Source: Kordia jejudonensis (GTDB lineage: Bacteria > Bacteroidota > Bacteroidia > Flavobacteriales > Flavobacteriaceae). Taken from it: 64,000 nt of DNA. The position numbers and the translations under genes are program-made. This document shows, one piece after another, positions 26,092 to 34,657 of this stretch. Each line of letters starts with the position of its first letter. Positions within the stretch are counted from its first letter, which is position 1. The notes under the pieces were generated by a model. That model searched no databases and was not told the origin of the DNA. It worked only from the letters and a program-made list of their open reading frames with translations. The stretch is taken from the NCBI RefSeq assembly GCF_001005315.1, contig NZ_LBMG01000009.1:62001-126000 (forward strand), read 5' to 3'.

Positions 26092-26844
26092 ATGGAAATT
26101 CTGAAATTAACGGAGAAAAATATCCAAGATGAACATATTTGTTGCGCCATAAGTGATAAAAAATGCAAGAATGGATATGAAAAGAAAAAAGCTTGGCTCA
26201 AAAAAGAATTCAAAAACGGATATACATTTCAGAAAGTAGCGGTTCGAGGGAAAGTTTTTATTGAATATGTTCCCATTGAGCATTCTTGGCTTCCGCTTGT
26301 TGGGAAAAACTTTATGGTTATCAATTGTTTTTGGGTTTCAGGAAAGTTTAAAGGACATGGAAACGGAAAAAAACTTTTGCAACAATGTCTTAAAGATGCC
26401 AAAGAGAATGGTATAGATGGCGTTATTGCAATTTCGAGCGATAAGAAACGACCGTTTATGTCTGATCCGAAATTCTTGAAATACCAAGGATTTGAAATTA
26501 TTGATGAAGCGCCTCCATTTTTTAAATTATGGGGATATAAATTACATCCTAATGCAACATTGCCAAGTATTAAGAAATCGGCAAAGTTGGGAACTTGTCC
26601 AGACAAAGAAGGAATTACCGCTTATTACTCAAATACCTGTCCGTTTACCGATTATTATACAAATCAACTTCTGCGTGAATATGCCAAGAAAAAGAAAATT
26701 CCGTTGACTATTCATCATATTGCAACTCAAGAAGACGGACAAAAGATGCCAATTCCTTGGATTATTAATAGCGTTTTTTATAAAGGAGAATTGGTAAGTT
26801 TAGAAATGAAAGTTGAGCGACATTTAGAGAAACTAATACCGTAA
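26092..26844 (+). CDS. GNAT family N-acetyltransferase with YoaP-like C-terminal domain
   Basis: 250 aa. The N-terminal GNAT fold is at about 1-145, with the acetyl-CoA loop region FWVSGKFKGHGNGKKLLQQC (the R/Q-x-x-G-x-G/A-type motif) and a late F-L-K-Y-Q-G-F-E. A YoaP-like, thioredoxin-fold-like C-domain follows: CPDKEGITAYYSNTCPFTDY then IPLTIHHIATQEDGQKMPIP. The catalytic substrate is not known. Immediately downstream of P8 (172 nt), same strand. That position leaves open a role in acylating the peptide, but the family is widespread without such neighbours. Confidence 0.85.
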   Translation: MEILKLTEKNIQDEHICCAISDKKCKNGYEKKKAWLKKEFKNGYTFQKVAVRGKVFIEYVPIEHSWLPLVGKNFMVINCFWVSGKFKGHGNGKKLLQQCLKDAKENGIDGVIAISSDKKRPFMSDPKFLKYQGFEIIDEAPPFFKLWGYKLHPNATLPSIKKSAKLGTCPDKEGITAYYSNTCPFTDYYTNQLLREYAKKKKIPLTIHHIATQEDGQKMPIPWIINSVFYKGELVSLEMKVERHLEKLIP

Positions 26845-26852
26845 AATAGTTT

Positions 26853-27440
26853 TTAGTTTTTAGTGATTACGAGCATCGTAACGTCTTTCCGTTTTCTTCT
26901 GATTGTGCTTTCCATGTTGTTTAAGCTTGCATTTACAGAGATTACAGGAAAGTCTTTGAAGTTTTCTATGAGCCAATCTTCGCCTCGTTTTGTGGCACGA
27001 AGTGATGCTATTATTGATTTTGTTTTAGGAAATTCACGATGTACAACCGCTAGACTTTTTTCGTACGCTTCTATTTTTTCAATAAATGCCTGTCCTTTTG
27101 CGCTGTATAGATTTGTGTTTTTATCAAAAAGAATTTCATTTTTCCGAGCGTCCATTTCCTCAAAACTATCGCCTACAACGAAATCTTCTTTTAGCAATGC
27201 AATGTAGGCAAGTAATTCTTCTGCTTTCGTGTTGAACTGTTGTAAGGATTCAGGATACTCTTCTGGCGTAAGTTCAGATTGTTTTTGTTTGTTGTTTTCG
27301 AGAACAGGTTGCGTTTGTTTTTTTTCAGTATTTGTATCTTCAAAAAACGAATTCATTCTTACATCTGCAACAATAAGCATCAATCCAATTAATAGTAGAC
27401 TGATGACGAATACAGTTATGAGAAATCCTTTTTTTGACAT
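26853..27440 (-). CDS. Membrane-anchored protein of unknown function
   Basis: 195 aa. One N-terminal membrane segment (FLITVFVISLLLIGLMLIVA, about 6-25), then a Glu/Gln/Lys-rich linker and a helical domain (EELLAYIALLKEDFVVGDSF, then KGQAFIEKIEAYEKSLAVVH). It resembles the GldM N-terminal region only in general layout (short anchor plus helical domain), and I do not claim homology. Its start ATG abuts the der stop (27441) with no gap, so it is translated right after der. Confidence 0.75.
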   Translation of the reverse strand: MSKKGFLITVFVISLLLIGLMLIVADVRMNSFFEDTNTEKKQTQPVLENNKQKQSELTPEEYPESLQQFNTKAEELLAYIALLKEDFVVGDSFEEMDARKNEILFDKNTNLYSAKGQAFIEKIEAYEKSLAVVHREFPKTKSIIASLRATKRGEDWLIENFKDFPVISVNASLNNMESTIRRKRKDVTMLVITKN

Positions 27441-28745
27441 TTATTTTTTTCTGAAATATACCGTTACTGGCACTCCATTGAAATCAAAATTTTCTCGGAG
27501 TTTGTTTTCTATAAATCGTTTGTACGGATCGCGCACATATTGTGGCAAGTTGGCAAAGAAGGCAAATTGCGGATATGATGTTGGCAATTGTGTACAGAAT
27601 TTTATTTTTACGTATTTTCCTTTGTGTGCTGGCGGCGGCGTACGCTCAATGATGTCTAGCATAACGTCATTTAGCTTACTTGTCGGAATTCGGTTTGATC
27701 TGTTTTTGTACACTTGTACAGCCGTTTCAATAGCTTTGTATATACGTTGCTTCGTAAGCGCTGAGATAAATACAATTGGTACATCTGTAAACGGTTCTAT
27801 TTGTTGGCGAATGTGCTTTTCAAATTCTTTTACCGTAGACGTTTCTTTTTCTACTAAATCCCACTTATTGACTAAGATGACAACACCTTTGTTATTTTTT
27901 TCTGCTAACCAGAATATGTTTTGCACTTGCGAATCGAATCCACGTGTTGCATCAACCACTAATAAACATACATCACTGTGTTCTATAGCACGAATGGATC
28001 GCATTACGGAATAAAATTCTAAATCTTCTTTTACTTTTGCTTTTCTACGAATTCCTGCGGTATCAACCAGATTAAATTCAAATCCAAAACGATTGTATTT
28101 TGTATCAATGGAATCACGTGTTGTTCCTGCAATATCGGTTACGATGTAGCGATCTTCTCCAATTAAGGCATTGATTAAGGATGATTTTCCAGCGTTTGGA
28201 CGTCCTACAACGGCAAAACGTGGTAAGTTTTCTTCTTCTACTTCTTCCACTTCTGGCAACGCTTCTACCAACGCATCTAACAAATCTCCTGTTCCACTTC
28301 CGTTGATACTTGCAATTGGGAAATATTCACCTAAACCTAACGAATAGAATTCTGTAGCATCATGCAAACGATTGGCTGCATCTACTTTGTTGACTACTAA
28401 TAATACAGGTTTGTTCACTCTGCGAAGTAAGTTGGCTACTTCTTCGTCCATTCCTGTAACACCAGATTCTACGTCTACTACAAAAAGAATTGCATCTGCT
28501 TCATCAATTGCCAATTCTACTTGTTTGTCAATTTCTGCTTCAAAGACATCATCACTTCCAATAACATATCCACCAGTATCAATTAGCGAAAATTCTTTTC
28601 CATTCCAATCAGATTTTCCGTAGTGTCTGTCTCTGGTCACACCACTTACGGCATCAACAATCGCTTCTCTACGTTTGATCATTCGATTAAATAAGGTTGA
28701 TTTTCCAACATTTGGACGTCCAACTATGGCTACTATATTACTCAT
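27441..28745 (-). CDS. der: GTPase Der (EngA), ribosome 50S biogenesis
   Basis: 434 aa. Two tandem GTPase domains: G1 motifs [14 protein letters not shown] at about 8-21 and [14 protein letters not shown] at about 180-193, each with D-x-x-G and N-K-x-D (NKVD, NKWD) motifs, followed by a C-terminal KH-like domain. This is the double-domain layout unique to Der. Essential for 50S assembly. A 261-codon open frame on the other strand is an antisense shadow. Paired with era at 32 kb in the same window but not adjacent. Confidence 0.98.
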   Translation of the reverse strand: MSNIVAIVGRPNVGKSTLFNRMIKRREAIVDAVSGVTRDRHYGKSDWNGKEFSLIDTGGYVIGSDDVFEAEIDKQVELAIDEADAILFVVDVESGVTGMDEEVANLLRRVNKPVLLVVNKVDAANRLHDATEFYSLGLGEYFPIASINGSGTGDLLDALVEALPEVEEVEEENLPRFAVVGRPNAGKSSLINALIGEDRYIVTDIAGTTRDSIDTKYNRFGFEFNLVDTAGIRRKAKVKEDLEFYSVMRSIRAIEHSDVCLLVVDATRGFDSQVQNIFWLAEKNNKGVVILVNKWDLVEKETSTVKEFEKHIRQQIEPFTDVPIVFISALTKQRIYKAIETAVQVYKNRSNRIPTSKLNDVMLDIIERTPPPAHKGKYVKIKFCTQLPTSYPQFAFFANLPQYVRDPYKRFIENKLRENFDFNGVPVTVYFRKK

Positions 28746-28905
28746 TTCGTTCTTTTTGTGCCTGCAAAGGTACGTTTTCTGTTTATTAGTAAAAAGTAAT
28801 TTTGAGTAAGTCTTTTAGGAAGTTGGTTTTTTGAAATGATTTTACCATAAAATATACTTAAAAACTTGATTTCCTTAGCATTACCACTATACTTTGCACT
28901 ATATA

Positions 28906-29559
28906 TTAGCTTTTATCTACAACCATGTATTCATCTAGATCTTCCAGTTTTCCAGAAAAAGGTGCGCCGCTTGTCAAATTGTCCCATAATTCAGAATTAA
29001 AAAGTGTTTCAGGCACTCCTTTTTTGAATGTGTAATAAGGCACGATAGCATTTCCCGTTTTTTTGATGCGCTCATCGTATATACCTGTGCGCTCTTCATT
29101 CATGATCGTAATGTATTCTATTTTGTTTTTGAGTTTTCGAATTCCTAAAAATTCCTGTCCACCAATTAAGGATAATTGACCTTCAAACTCAACAATGAAA
29201 TGGTTTCCTTCGTCATTGTAATTATTAATTTTCATGCAACGATCGATGTGTATTTCTGTAACTTCTACAATACCTGAATCCATTACTGTATATAAATTCT
29301 TGCTGTTTTTCGGATAGTTAAGTATGTCTTTTAGTTGTATCCATAACATCCAAATCATAAAGAAAGAAATGAGCAATATTGGAAGGAGCAACCAAAGAGA
29401 ATAGAACGCATATATGATGCCTCCGAATATGATTAAAACACCTATTTTCACTAAGACAGATTGTATATTTTTTGATCGTTGTTTTTTAATGTACGTAACT
29501 TTTTTGGCAAGTCTTTTTTTCTCTGCTTCGGTTAATGGTCTGCTGTAGTCTTTGATCAA
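28906..29559 (-). CDS. Membrane protein of unknown function
   Basis: 217 aa, two transmembrane helices (about 36-56 and 58-74, IKTQ-free hydrophobic runs such as VLIIFGGIIYAFYSLWLLLP), then a cytosolic beta-rich domain (about 90-217, e.g. VEVTEIHIDRCMKINNYNDE). Basic N-terminus (KKRLAKKVTYIKKQRSK). No family recognised. It is monocistronic, 160 nt upstream of der on the same strand, with a divergent gene starting at 29717. Confidence 0.7.
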   Translation of the reverse strand: MIKDYSRPLTEAEKKRLAKKVTYIKKQRSKNIQSVLVKIGVLIIFGGIIYAFYSLWLLLPILLISFFMIWMLWIQLKDILNYPKNSKNLYTVMDSGIVEVTEIHIDRCMKINNYNDEGNHFIVEFEGQLSLIGGQEFLGIRKLKNKIEYITIMNEERTGIYDERIKKTGNAIVPYYTFKKGVPETLFNSELWDNLTSGAPFSGKLEDLDEYMVVDKS

Positions 29560-29716
29560 TTTCTTCGTTTTTTTACACTTTTAAAACTACATTAATCTTC
29601 CTTAAAAACAAAATAGCGTGTATCGTTTTTAACTTATTGAAAGTGCTATGATGACATTTATCAGTTTATATCTTATTGAAAAATAGTAGTATTGATGATC
29701 TTAAAGGTAATCTGTA

Positions 29717-30211
29717 ATGAGTTTAGGTGAAGAAATTATATTACGTCCACGGTTTAAACGAACGCTTTCCGAGCATAACGAAATAATTCTGAAACGTTTG
29801 GAAGATTCAAAAAATACACAAACTGATTTTGTTGTTTCCCGAATAGACAATCATGTTTTTATCCGAATTCCAAAACATAAACAGCATTTTTGGTCGCCGC
29901 AATTGCATGTGGAAGTAGATGAAATTGACGAACACAACTGTGAGTTGCACGGTTTATTTGGTCCAAGTCCGACGGTTTGGACATTTTTTATGTTTCTTCA
30001 CTTTTTAGTGGTCTGTTTGTTTATCGGTTTTGGTATTTGGGCTTATACCAATGCTGTGTTGGGAAATACGTATGCGCTTCAAGTTGCGTTGATGATTTTT
30101 ATGGTTTTTGTCTGGTTTGTGTTGTATATTGGTGGTCGCATGGGAAAAGCTACGGGAAAACCTGAAATGATTGAATTGTATCAATTTTTGAATGCTACGA
30201 TTGTTATGTGA
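29717..30211 (+). CDS. Membrane protein of unknown function
   Basis: 164 aa. N-terminal soluble part (about 1-85) has mixed charge with RIPKHKQHFWSPQLHVEVDE; two membrane helices follow (about 87-110 FFMFLHFLVVCLFIGFGIWA and 120-140). C-terminus ends IVM. No family recognised. It precedes the repeat-rich 30.2-30.8 kb block. Confidence 0.68.
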   Translation: MSLGEEIILRPRFKRTLSEHNEIILKRLEDSKNTQTDFVVSRIDNHVFIRIPKHKQHFWSPQLHVEVDEIDEHNCELHGLFGPSPTVWTFFMFLHFLVVCLFIGFGIWAYTNAVLGNTYALQVALMIFMVFVWFVLYIGGRMGKATGKPEMIELYQFLNATIVM

Positions 30212-30310
30212 TTTGCATTGTAAATTATTCAGAAGAATATTTTTTAAATATCATAAAGTTATACTGATTGTTCTACTACACTTGATGATCTTCAAATACA
30301 TAATTATTTC

Positions 30311-30527
30311 CCAAATGCTAGCGCGAGTTTGCAACTCGTGAAGACATGCAAACTAGAATAGTTTTTCTTGTAAGATATTGAATCACACTTCGGTTTTTAC
30401 TCAGCGTAAAAGTGTAACATGACGGTTTCTATTGTTAAGGCACGAGTTATAAACTCGCGTTAGCAGTGAAGATTTTAGCAAACACTTAAAAATTTATCGC
30501 TTTTTAGCTTCTCGACTGCGCTCGAAG
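30311..30527. repeat. MITE-like element, copy 1 of a tandem duplication
   Basis: Inverted termini lie at 30317-30340 and 30441-30464 (24 nt; 3 mismatches), enclosing about 100 bp with an internal hairpin TTTAC-TCAGC-GTAAA, followed by a tail ending in TCTCGACTGCGCTCGA (30510-30525). The same order repeats at 30600-30830. Nothing coding is seen inside. Confidence 0.8.
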
Positions 30528-30599
30528 TTGTAAAGGTTAAGTAATTCGTTGACAAAAATACTTATTTTAAGTCATGCGAATAGATACCAATGATTTGAC

Positions 30600-30830
30600 C
30601 CAAATGCTAGCGCGAGTTTATAACTCGTGAAGACATACAAACTAGAATAGTTTTTCTTGTGGGATATTGAATCACACTTCGGTTTTTACTCAGCGTAAAA
30701 GTGTAACATGACAGTTTCTATATCTAAAGTACTATTGTTAAGGCACGAGTTATAAACTCGCGCTAGCAGTGGAGATTTTAGTAAACGCTAGAAAATTTAT
30801 CGCTTTTTAGCTTCTCGACTGCGCTCGAAG
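30600..30830. repeat. MITE-like element, copy 2 of a tandem duplication
   Basis: Perfect 24-bp terminal inverted repeats at 30606-30629 and 30744-30767 (begin GCTAGCGCGAGTTT). Compared with copy 1 it has about 12-14 extra bases near 30720-30733, otherwise close to identity over about 220 bp, including the shared tail with TCTCGACTGCGCTCGA (30813-30828). Together the two copies explain the 650-nt gap 30212-30862, which has no gene. The duplication period is about 290-300 bp. Confidence 0.85.
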
Positions 30831-30862
30831 GGACACTATTTTATAGTTGAAGATGAACTACA

Positions 30863-32356
30863 CTACTTTACTTCAAACAAGCTGATCGTTCCGCTGATTT
30901 CGTTTGAAACGACTAAGATGTTTTCGCCTGTTGGACTTTCATTTGCTGGAATTACAAATAATCCTTCTGGAGAAATGTCGCCTTTATGATTGATCCACTC
31001 CAGAAAAATTGGTTGTTTAGGATTGGAAATGTCATACAACAATACGCCACTTGTACGCTCTAAACCAACAAAAAGCAAGGTTTTTCCATGGAACTGCAAA
31101 GTCGCCAATGCTTCAGGTTCAGCGCCTTTGTCGTCACTTCGTGTATCATTTTGATTGAATGTTTTCGGATTGACTTGTGTCTGCTTGGCAATATCATTTC
31201 CACTATCATACACTAAATTTCCATTGGTTTCCCAGATCGAAAATGAACGTCCGCCAAAAGCATACAATTCATCATAATCGCCATCAGTATCGATATCGCC
31301 ACGAGTAGTTGTAATTTTGAGTCTGCCTAATTGTTCTTTTTGTTGTAATTTTTTTGCATTTGGAAATACGGTTGAATCGAGTTGTATTTCTGAAACGCGT
31401 ACTTCTTCGGAAAACCCTACATAATCTCTTGAATCGCCTTCGTTTGCCGTAATTAAATAAGTTACATCTTTTATAGTGACATGAGTAATAGCATCTGGCA
31501 AGTAGAAAGCTTTCAAATGTGCCCAAGTATTGAATTGTATTTTCCCATCTTGATCACTTACATCAAAAGCATTTTTAGCCAAACTTACATCTTTTACACC
31601 TAATGGAAATATGTTATTGATTTTTGCAGTTGCAATATCAATTTCGGCAATCGCATTATTTTCTTGCAAAACTACCCAAGCTATTTTTTCGTCTTTGGAA
31701 ATTGTAAGGTATTCTGGTTCTACATCTTTTGAAAAATTGGTATTTTTACCAAAACTTCGCATTCCTTTTGCTTTCAAAGCTTTCAGTTGTGCATCATCCA
31801 CTTCAAATTCTACCGTCGTTACCGAATCATTTTTTGTATTAAAAATTGTTACGGAACCTTTCGGATCTATTTCATATGAATCATTTGGTTCGCCTTCATT
31901 TGCCGTTAGAATGTAAGTTCCATTGGATGAAAAATCAACCATATCGGGCAACGCACCTGTGGCGTAAGTTGTAATTTCTACTAAGTTCTCTGTATCGAAT
32001 ATAGCAACTGTTCCGTTTTCTTGACGCTTGGTATTTTCAATTGCCATTGCCAATTTACCATGAGAAACTGCTACACTATTTACATTTCCGCCATACGGTG
32101 TAATGCTTATTTCCTTTACTTTTTTAGGTTGATGTACGTTTGAAATATCGTAGACTAAAACCGCATCAAACAATGTACTTGCGGTAAATAAACGCTTTGT
32201 TTTGGCACAATAAGCGCTAATTTCAACAGCATTCATATCGCCAACTTTAATTGTATTGATATGTGTTACCTGAATATTTTCAGTCGTCTCTTTTGAAGGT
32301 TTTGAAGAACAACCAAGTATCAAAAGTGTAAAAAACAGACCAAATACGTTACGCAT
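30863..32356 (-). CDS. Choice-of-anchor I family beta-propeller lipoprotein
   Basis: 497 aa. Lipoprotein signal with lipobox LILGCSSKP (Cys16), so likely anchored in the outer membrane or periplasmic face. The rest is a YncE-like seven-bladed beta-propeller; motifs N-V-S-V-A-V and ILTANEGEPNDSYEIDPKGS, then LITANEGDSRDYVGFSEEVR are the choice-of-anchor I signature (alkaline-phosphatase-like/phytase-like propeller). Enzyme activity is not proven. It follows era with a 6-nt gap on the same strand, so they are co-transcribed, though the functions look unrelated. Confidence 0.9.
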   Translation of the reverse strand: MRNVFGLFFTLLILGCSSKPSKETTENIQVTHINTIKVGDMNAVEISAYCAKTKRLFTASTLFDAVLVYDISNVHQPKKVKEISITPYGGNVNSVAVSHGKLAMAIENTKRQENGTVAIFDTENLVEITTYATGALPDMVDFSSNGTYILTANEGEPNDSYEIDPKGSVTIFNTKNDSVTTVEFEVDDAQLKALKAKGMRSFGKNTNFSKDVEPEYLTISKDEKIAWVVLQENNAIAEIDIATAKINNIFPLGVKDVSLAKNAFDVSDQDGKIQFNTWAHLKAFYLPDAITHVTIKDVTYLITANEGDSRDYVGFSEEVRVSEIQLDSTVFPNAKKLQQKEQLGRLKITTTRGDIDTDGDYDELYAFGGRSFSIWETNGNLVYDSGNDIAKQTQVNPKTFNQNDTRSDDKGAEPEALATLQFHGKTLLFVGLERTSGVLLYDISNPKQPIFLEWINHKGDISPEGLFVIPANESPTGENILVVSNEISGTISLFEVK

Positions 32357-32362
32357 ATGTAA

Positions 32363-33247
32363 TTACTTATTATTATACCCAAAACGACGTAATTGCTTTG
32401 CATTGCTGCGCCAATTTTTATTAACTTTTACATACAATTCAATATGAATTTGCTTTCCAAAAAACTGCTCTAAGTCTTTACGCGCCTGAATTCCTACGGT
32501 TTTTAACGCATTTCCTTTGTGTCCAATAATAATTCCTTTTTGTGTTTCACGCTCAACCATAATAACCGAACGAATACGGATGATGTTTTCTTCTTCAAAA
32601 AATTCTTCAGTTTCTACTTCTACCGCGTATGGAATTTCTTTTTTGTAGTTGACTAATATTTTCTCACGAATGGCTTCATTGACAAAAAATCGTTCGGGTT
32701 TATCCGTCAATTGATCTTTTGGATAAAATGCTGGCGAAGCTGGTAACAGTTCTATAATTCTTGCAAATACTTGTGGAACATTGAAGTTTTCCAAAGCGGA
32801 AATTGGATATATTTCTGCGGTTGGCACTTTTTCGCGCCACAATTCCATTTGTTCTTCAAGTTCTTCTTGTGAAGATTTATCAATTTTATTCAACAGTAAC
32901 AATACTGGAATTTCAGAGTTGATGATTTTTTTAAAAAATGCTTCATCTTTTAGACTCTTTTCGCCAATTTCAACCATGTAAATCAATACATCTGCATCTT
33001 CAAAAGCCGATTTTACAAAATCCATCATTGATGATTGCAATTCGTACGCTGGTTTTATAATTCCTGGCGTATCCGACAAAATAACTTGAAAGTCGTCTCC
33101 ATTGACAATTCCTAAAATTCGGTGGCGTGTTGTTTGTGCTTTCGACGTGATGATCGAGAGTTTTTCTCCGATAAAGGCGTTCATTAATGTTGATTTCCCA
33201 ACATTTGGGTTTCCGATAATATTTACAAATCCTGCTTTATGTGTCAT
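32363..33247 (-). CDS. era: GTPase Era, 16S rRNA maturation
   Basis: 294 aa from ATG at 33247 (MTHKAGFVNIIGNPNVGKST); an upstream in-frame ATG at 33274 would add nine residues. Single GTPase domain with G1 [15 protein letters not shown]3 DTPG and G4 NKID (LLLNKIDKSSQ), and a C-terminal KH domain with IIIGHKGNALKTVG. Binds the 3' end of 16S rRNA during 30S maturation. Confidence 0.97.
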   Translation of the reverse strand: MTHKAGFVNIIGNPNVGKSTLMNAFIGEKLSIITSKAQTTRHRILGIVNGDDFQVILSDTPGIIKPAYELQSSMMDFVKSAFEDADVLIYMVEIGEKSLKDEAFFKKIINSEIPVLLLLNKIDKSSQEELEEQMELWREKVPTAEIYPISALENFNVPQVFARIIELLPASPAFYPKDQLTDKPERFFVNEAIREKILVNYKKEIPYAVEVETEEFFEEENIIRIRSVIMVERETQKGIIIGHKGNALKTVGIQARKDLEQFFGKQIHIELYVKVNKNWRSNAKQLRRFGYNNK

Positions 33248-33445
33248 GTATTTTATGGTCATCAAACGTATCAATTTGCACTATTGCACTACATACGCTT
33301 GTCATTCGTGGACAAAAATACGTATTATTTCAGAATATAAATACGCTTAACCATTTTAAAACAACTGTATTTTCGGGCTTTTCAAAGTATTACTCACTGC
33401 GACTAGTACATTTTTTTGAAAAAAAACAGTTAAACTTTTATTTTT

Positions 33446-33468
33446 TAATAGTAATACTATTATATTTG
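33446..33468 (+). promoter_or_regulatory. TetR-gene promoter with overlapping 17-bp palindrome
   Basis: TAATAGTA-A-TACTATTA at 33446-33462 is a perfect inverted repeat around one central base. It overlaps by two bases a TATATTTG box (33461-33468) that fits TAnnTTTG. The TetR start codon follows at once. This is the arrangement expected for autorepression. Confidence 0.7.
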
Positions 33469-33479
33469 TTATGATTCGT

Positions 33480-34151
33480 ATGGAGGAGCTACAAATACAT
33501 ATTGTTATTAGTGAGGAACTTTACACCAAAAATCCGGAGTCTTCGGAATTAGGAAAAAAGATTGTATCACGTAGTATAGAAATGATTGATGAATTAGGAT
33601 TTGAATCGTTTACGTTCAAAAAGTTAGGACAGTCAATTGGTTCTAACGAAAGTTCTATTTATCGCTATTTTGAAAGCAAACACATGCTTTTATTATATTT
33701 GAATTGCTGGTATTGGAGTTGGGTTGAATATAAGTTGGTTTTTGCAACCGCTAATGTACAATCGAAAGAAGAAAAACTTTCTGCAGCCATTAATATTTTG
33801 ACTCGTAAAGTAGATGTTGACAATTCATTTTCATACATCAACGAAGTGATTTTAAATAGAATTATCATTGCCGAATCTTCTAAAGCGTATCATACCAAAG
33901 ATGTAGATTTAGAAAATGAGAAAGGTTATTATAAAGTATATAAACGTGTTGTACAACGTGTAAGCAATATTGTGACAGAAATTGATTCAAGTTTTGAATT
34001 TCCTCACATGCTCATTTCAACAGTTATTGAAGGCGCACACAAACAACGCTATTTTTCAGAACATTTACCATCGTTAACAGATGTAAAAGAAGGTAGAGAT
34101 ACGATTGTAAAATTTTACACGGATTTAGTTTTTAAAGTATTGAAAAAATAA
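33480..34151 (+). CDS. TetR/AcrR family transcriptional regulator
   Basis: About 223 aa from ATG 33480. An ATG at 33471 lies only 3 nt after the TATATTTG box and would fall at or before the likely transcript start, so I prefer the second ATG; the annotation could begin at 33471. HTH: GFESFTFKKLGQSIGSNESS then IYRYFESKHMLLLYLNCW (about 40-75). The C-terminal domain is helical and unlike a known ligand family. A palindrome overlaps its promoter. Overlaps the next gene by one base (TAATG). Confidence 0.85.
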   Translation: MEELQIHIVISEELYTKNPESSELGKKIVSRSIEMIDELGFESFTFKKLGQSIGSNESSIYRYFESKHMLLLYLNCWYWSWVEYKLVFATANVQSKEEKLSAAINILTRKVDVDNSFSYINEVILNRIIIAESSKAYHTKDVDLENEKGYYKVYKRVVQRVSNIVTEIDSSFEFPHMLISTVIEGAHKQRYFSEHLPSLTDVKEGRDTIVKFYTDLVFKVLKK

Positions 34152-34480
34152 TGCAGTATAAAGATTCACATACATTCCAAATGCTAAAGCAAATTTCGTT
34201 TGCCTTGGTACTTATTGTGATGATTTTACAGCCGATATCGCAAGCATTTTCATCATTTTCTGATGTTAATTATGAATTGGTTGACATGGATTGGGAAGAT
34301 GATACGGATAAGGAAGAAACCGAAGATACTATTGAAGAAGACGAAAAAGTTAGACCGTATGCAACTCATTTTATGGTGGCAAACTCGGATCTTTCCAAAC
34401 ATACAACGCCTTTTTACAGATTACAAGTAGATGCTTCTTTGAGCATTGAAATTTTGATTCCGCCTCCAGAATTTATTTAA
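34151..34480 (+). CDS. Small membrane-associated acidic protein of unknown function
   Basis: 109 aa. A hydrophobic segment at about 12-33 (ISFALVLIVMILQPISQAF) precedes an acidic stretch (DMDWEDDTDKEETEDTIEED). C-terminal segment ends SIEILIPPPEFI. No family recognised. Starts in the stop codon of the TetR gene, so the two are translationally coupled, and the small protein may be the regulator's partner or target. Confidence 0.7.
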   Translation: MQYKDSHTFQMLKQISFALVLIVMILQPISQAFSSFSDVNYELVDMDWEDDTDKEETEDTIEEDEKVRPYATHFMVANSDLSKHTTPFYRLQVDASLSIEILIPPPEFI

Positions 34481-34657
34481 AATACAACTCACCATACACG
34501 TGCCTCATCACTCTGCACGTGAAGGATTATTTTCCACTCATCACACTATCGGAGAATTTTTCTTTACATATAATATCAAACAAAATTAGCTAACATCGAA
34601 TTGAAATTACACAAACTGTGAGTTGTCATTTCAGTTCAAAAAAACATTTTTACTATC

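Noticed and set aside
27229-28014. 261-codon ORF opposite der
   Set aside because: Antisense to der and its downstream gene, with no family resemblance; a codon-bias shadow.
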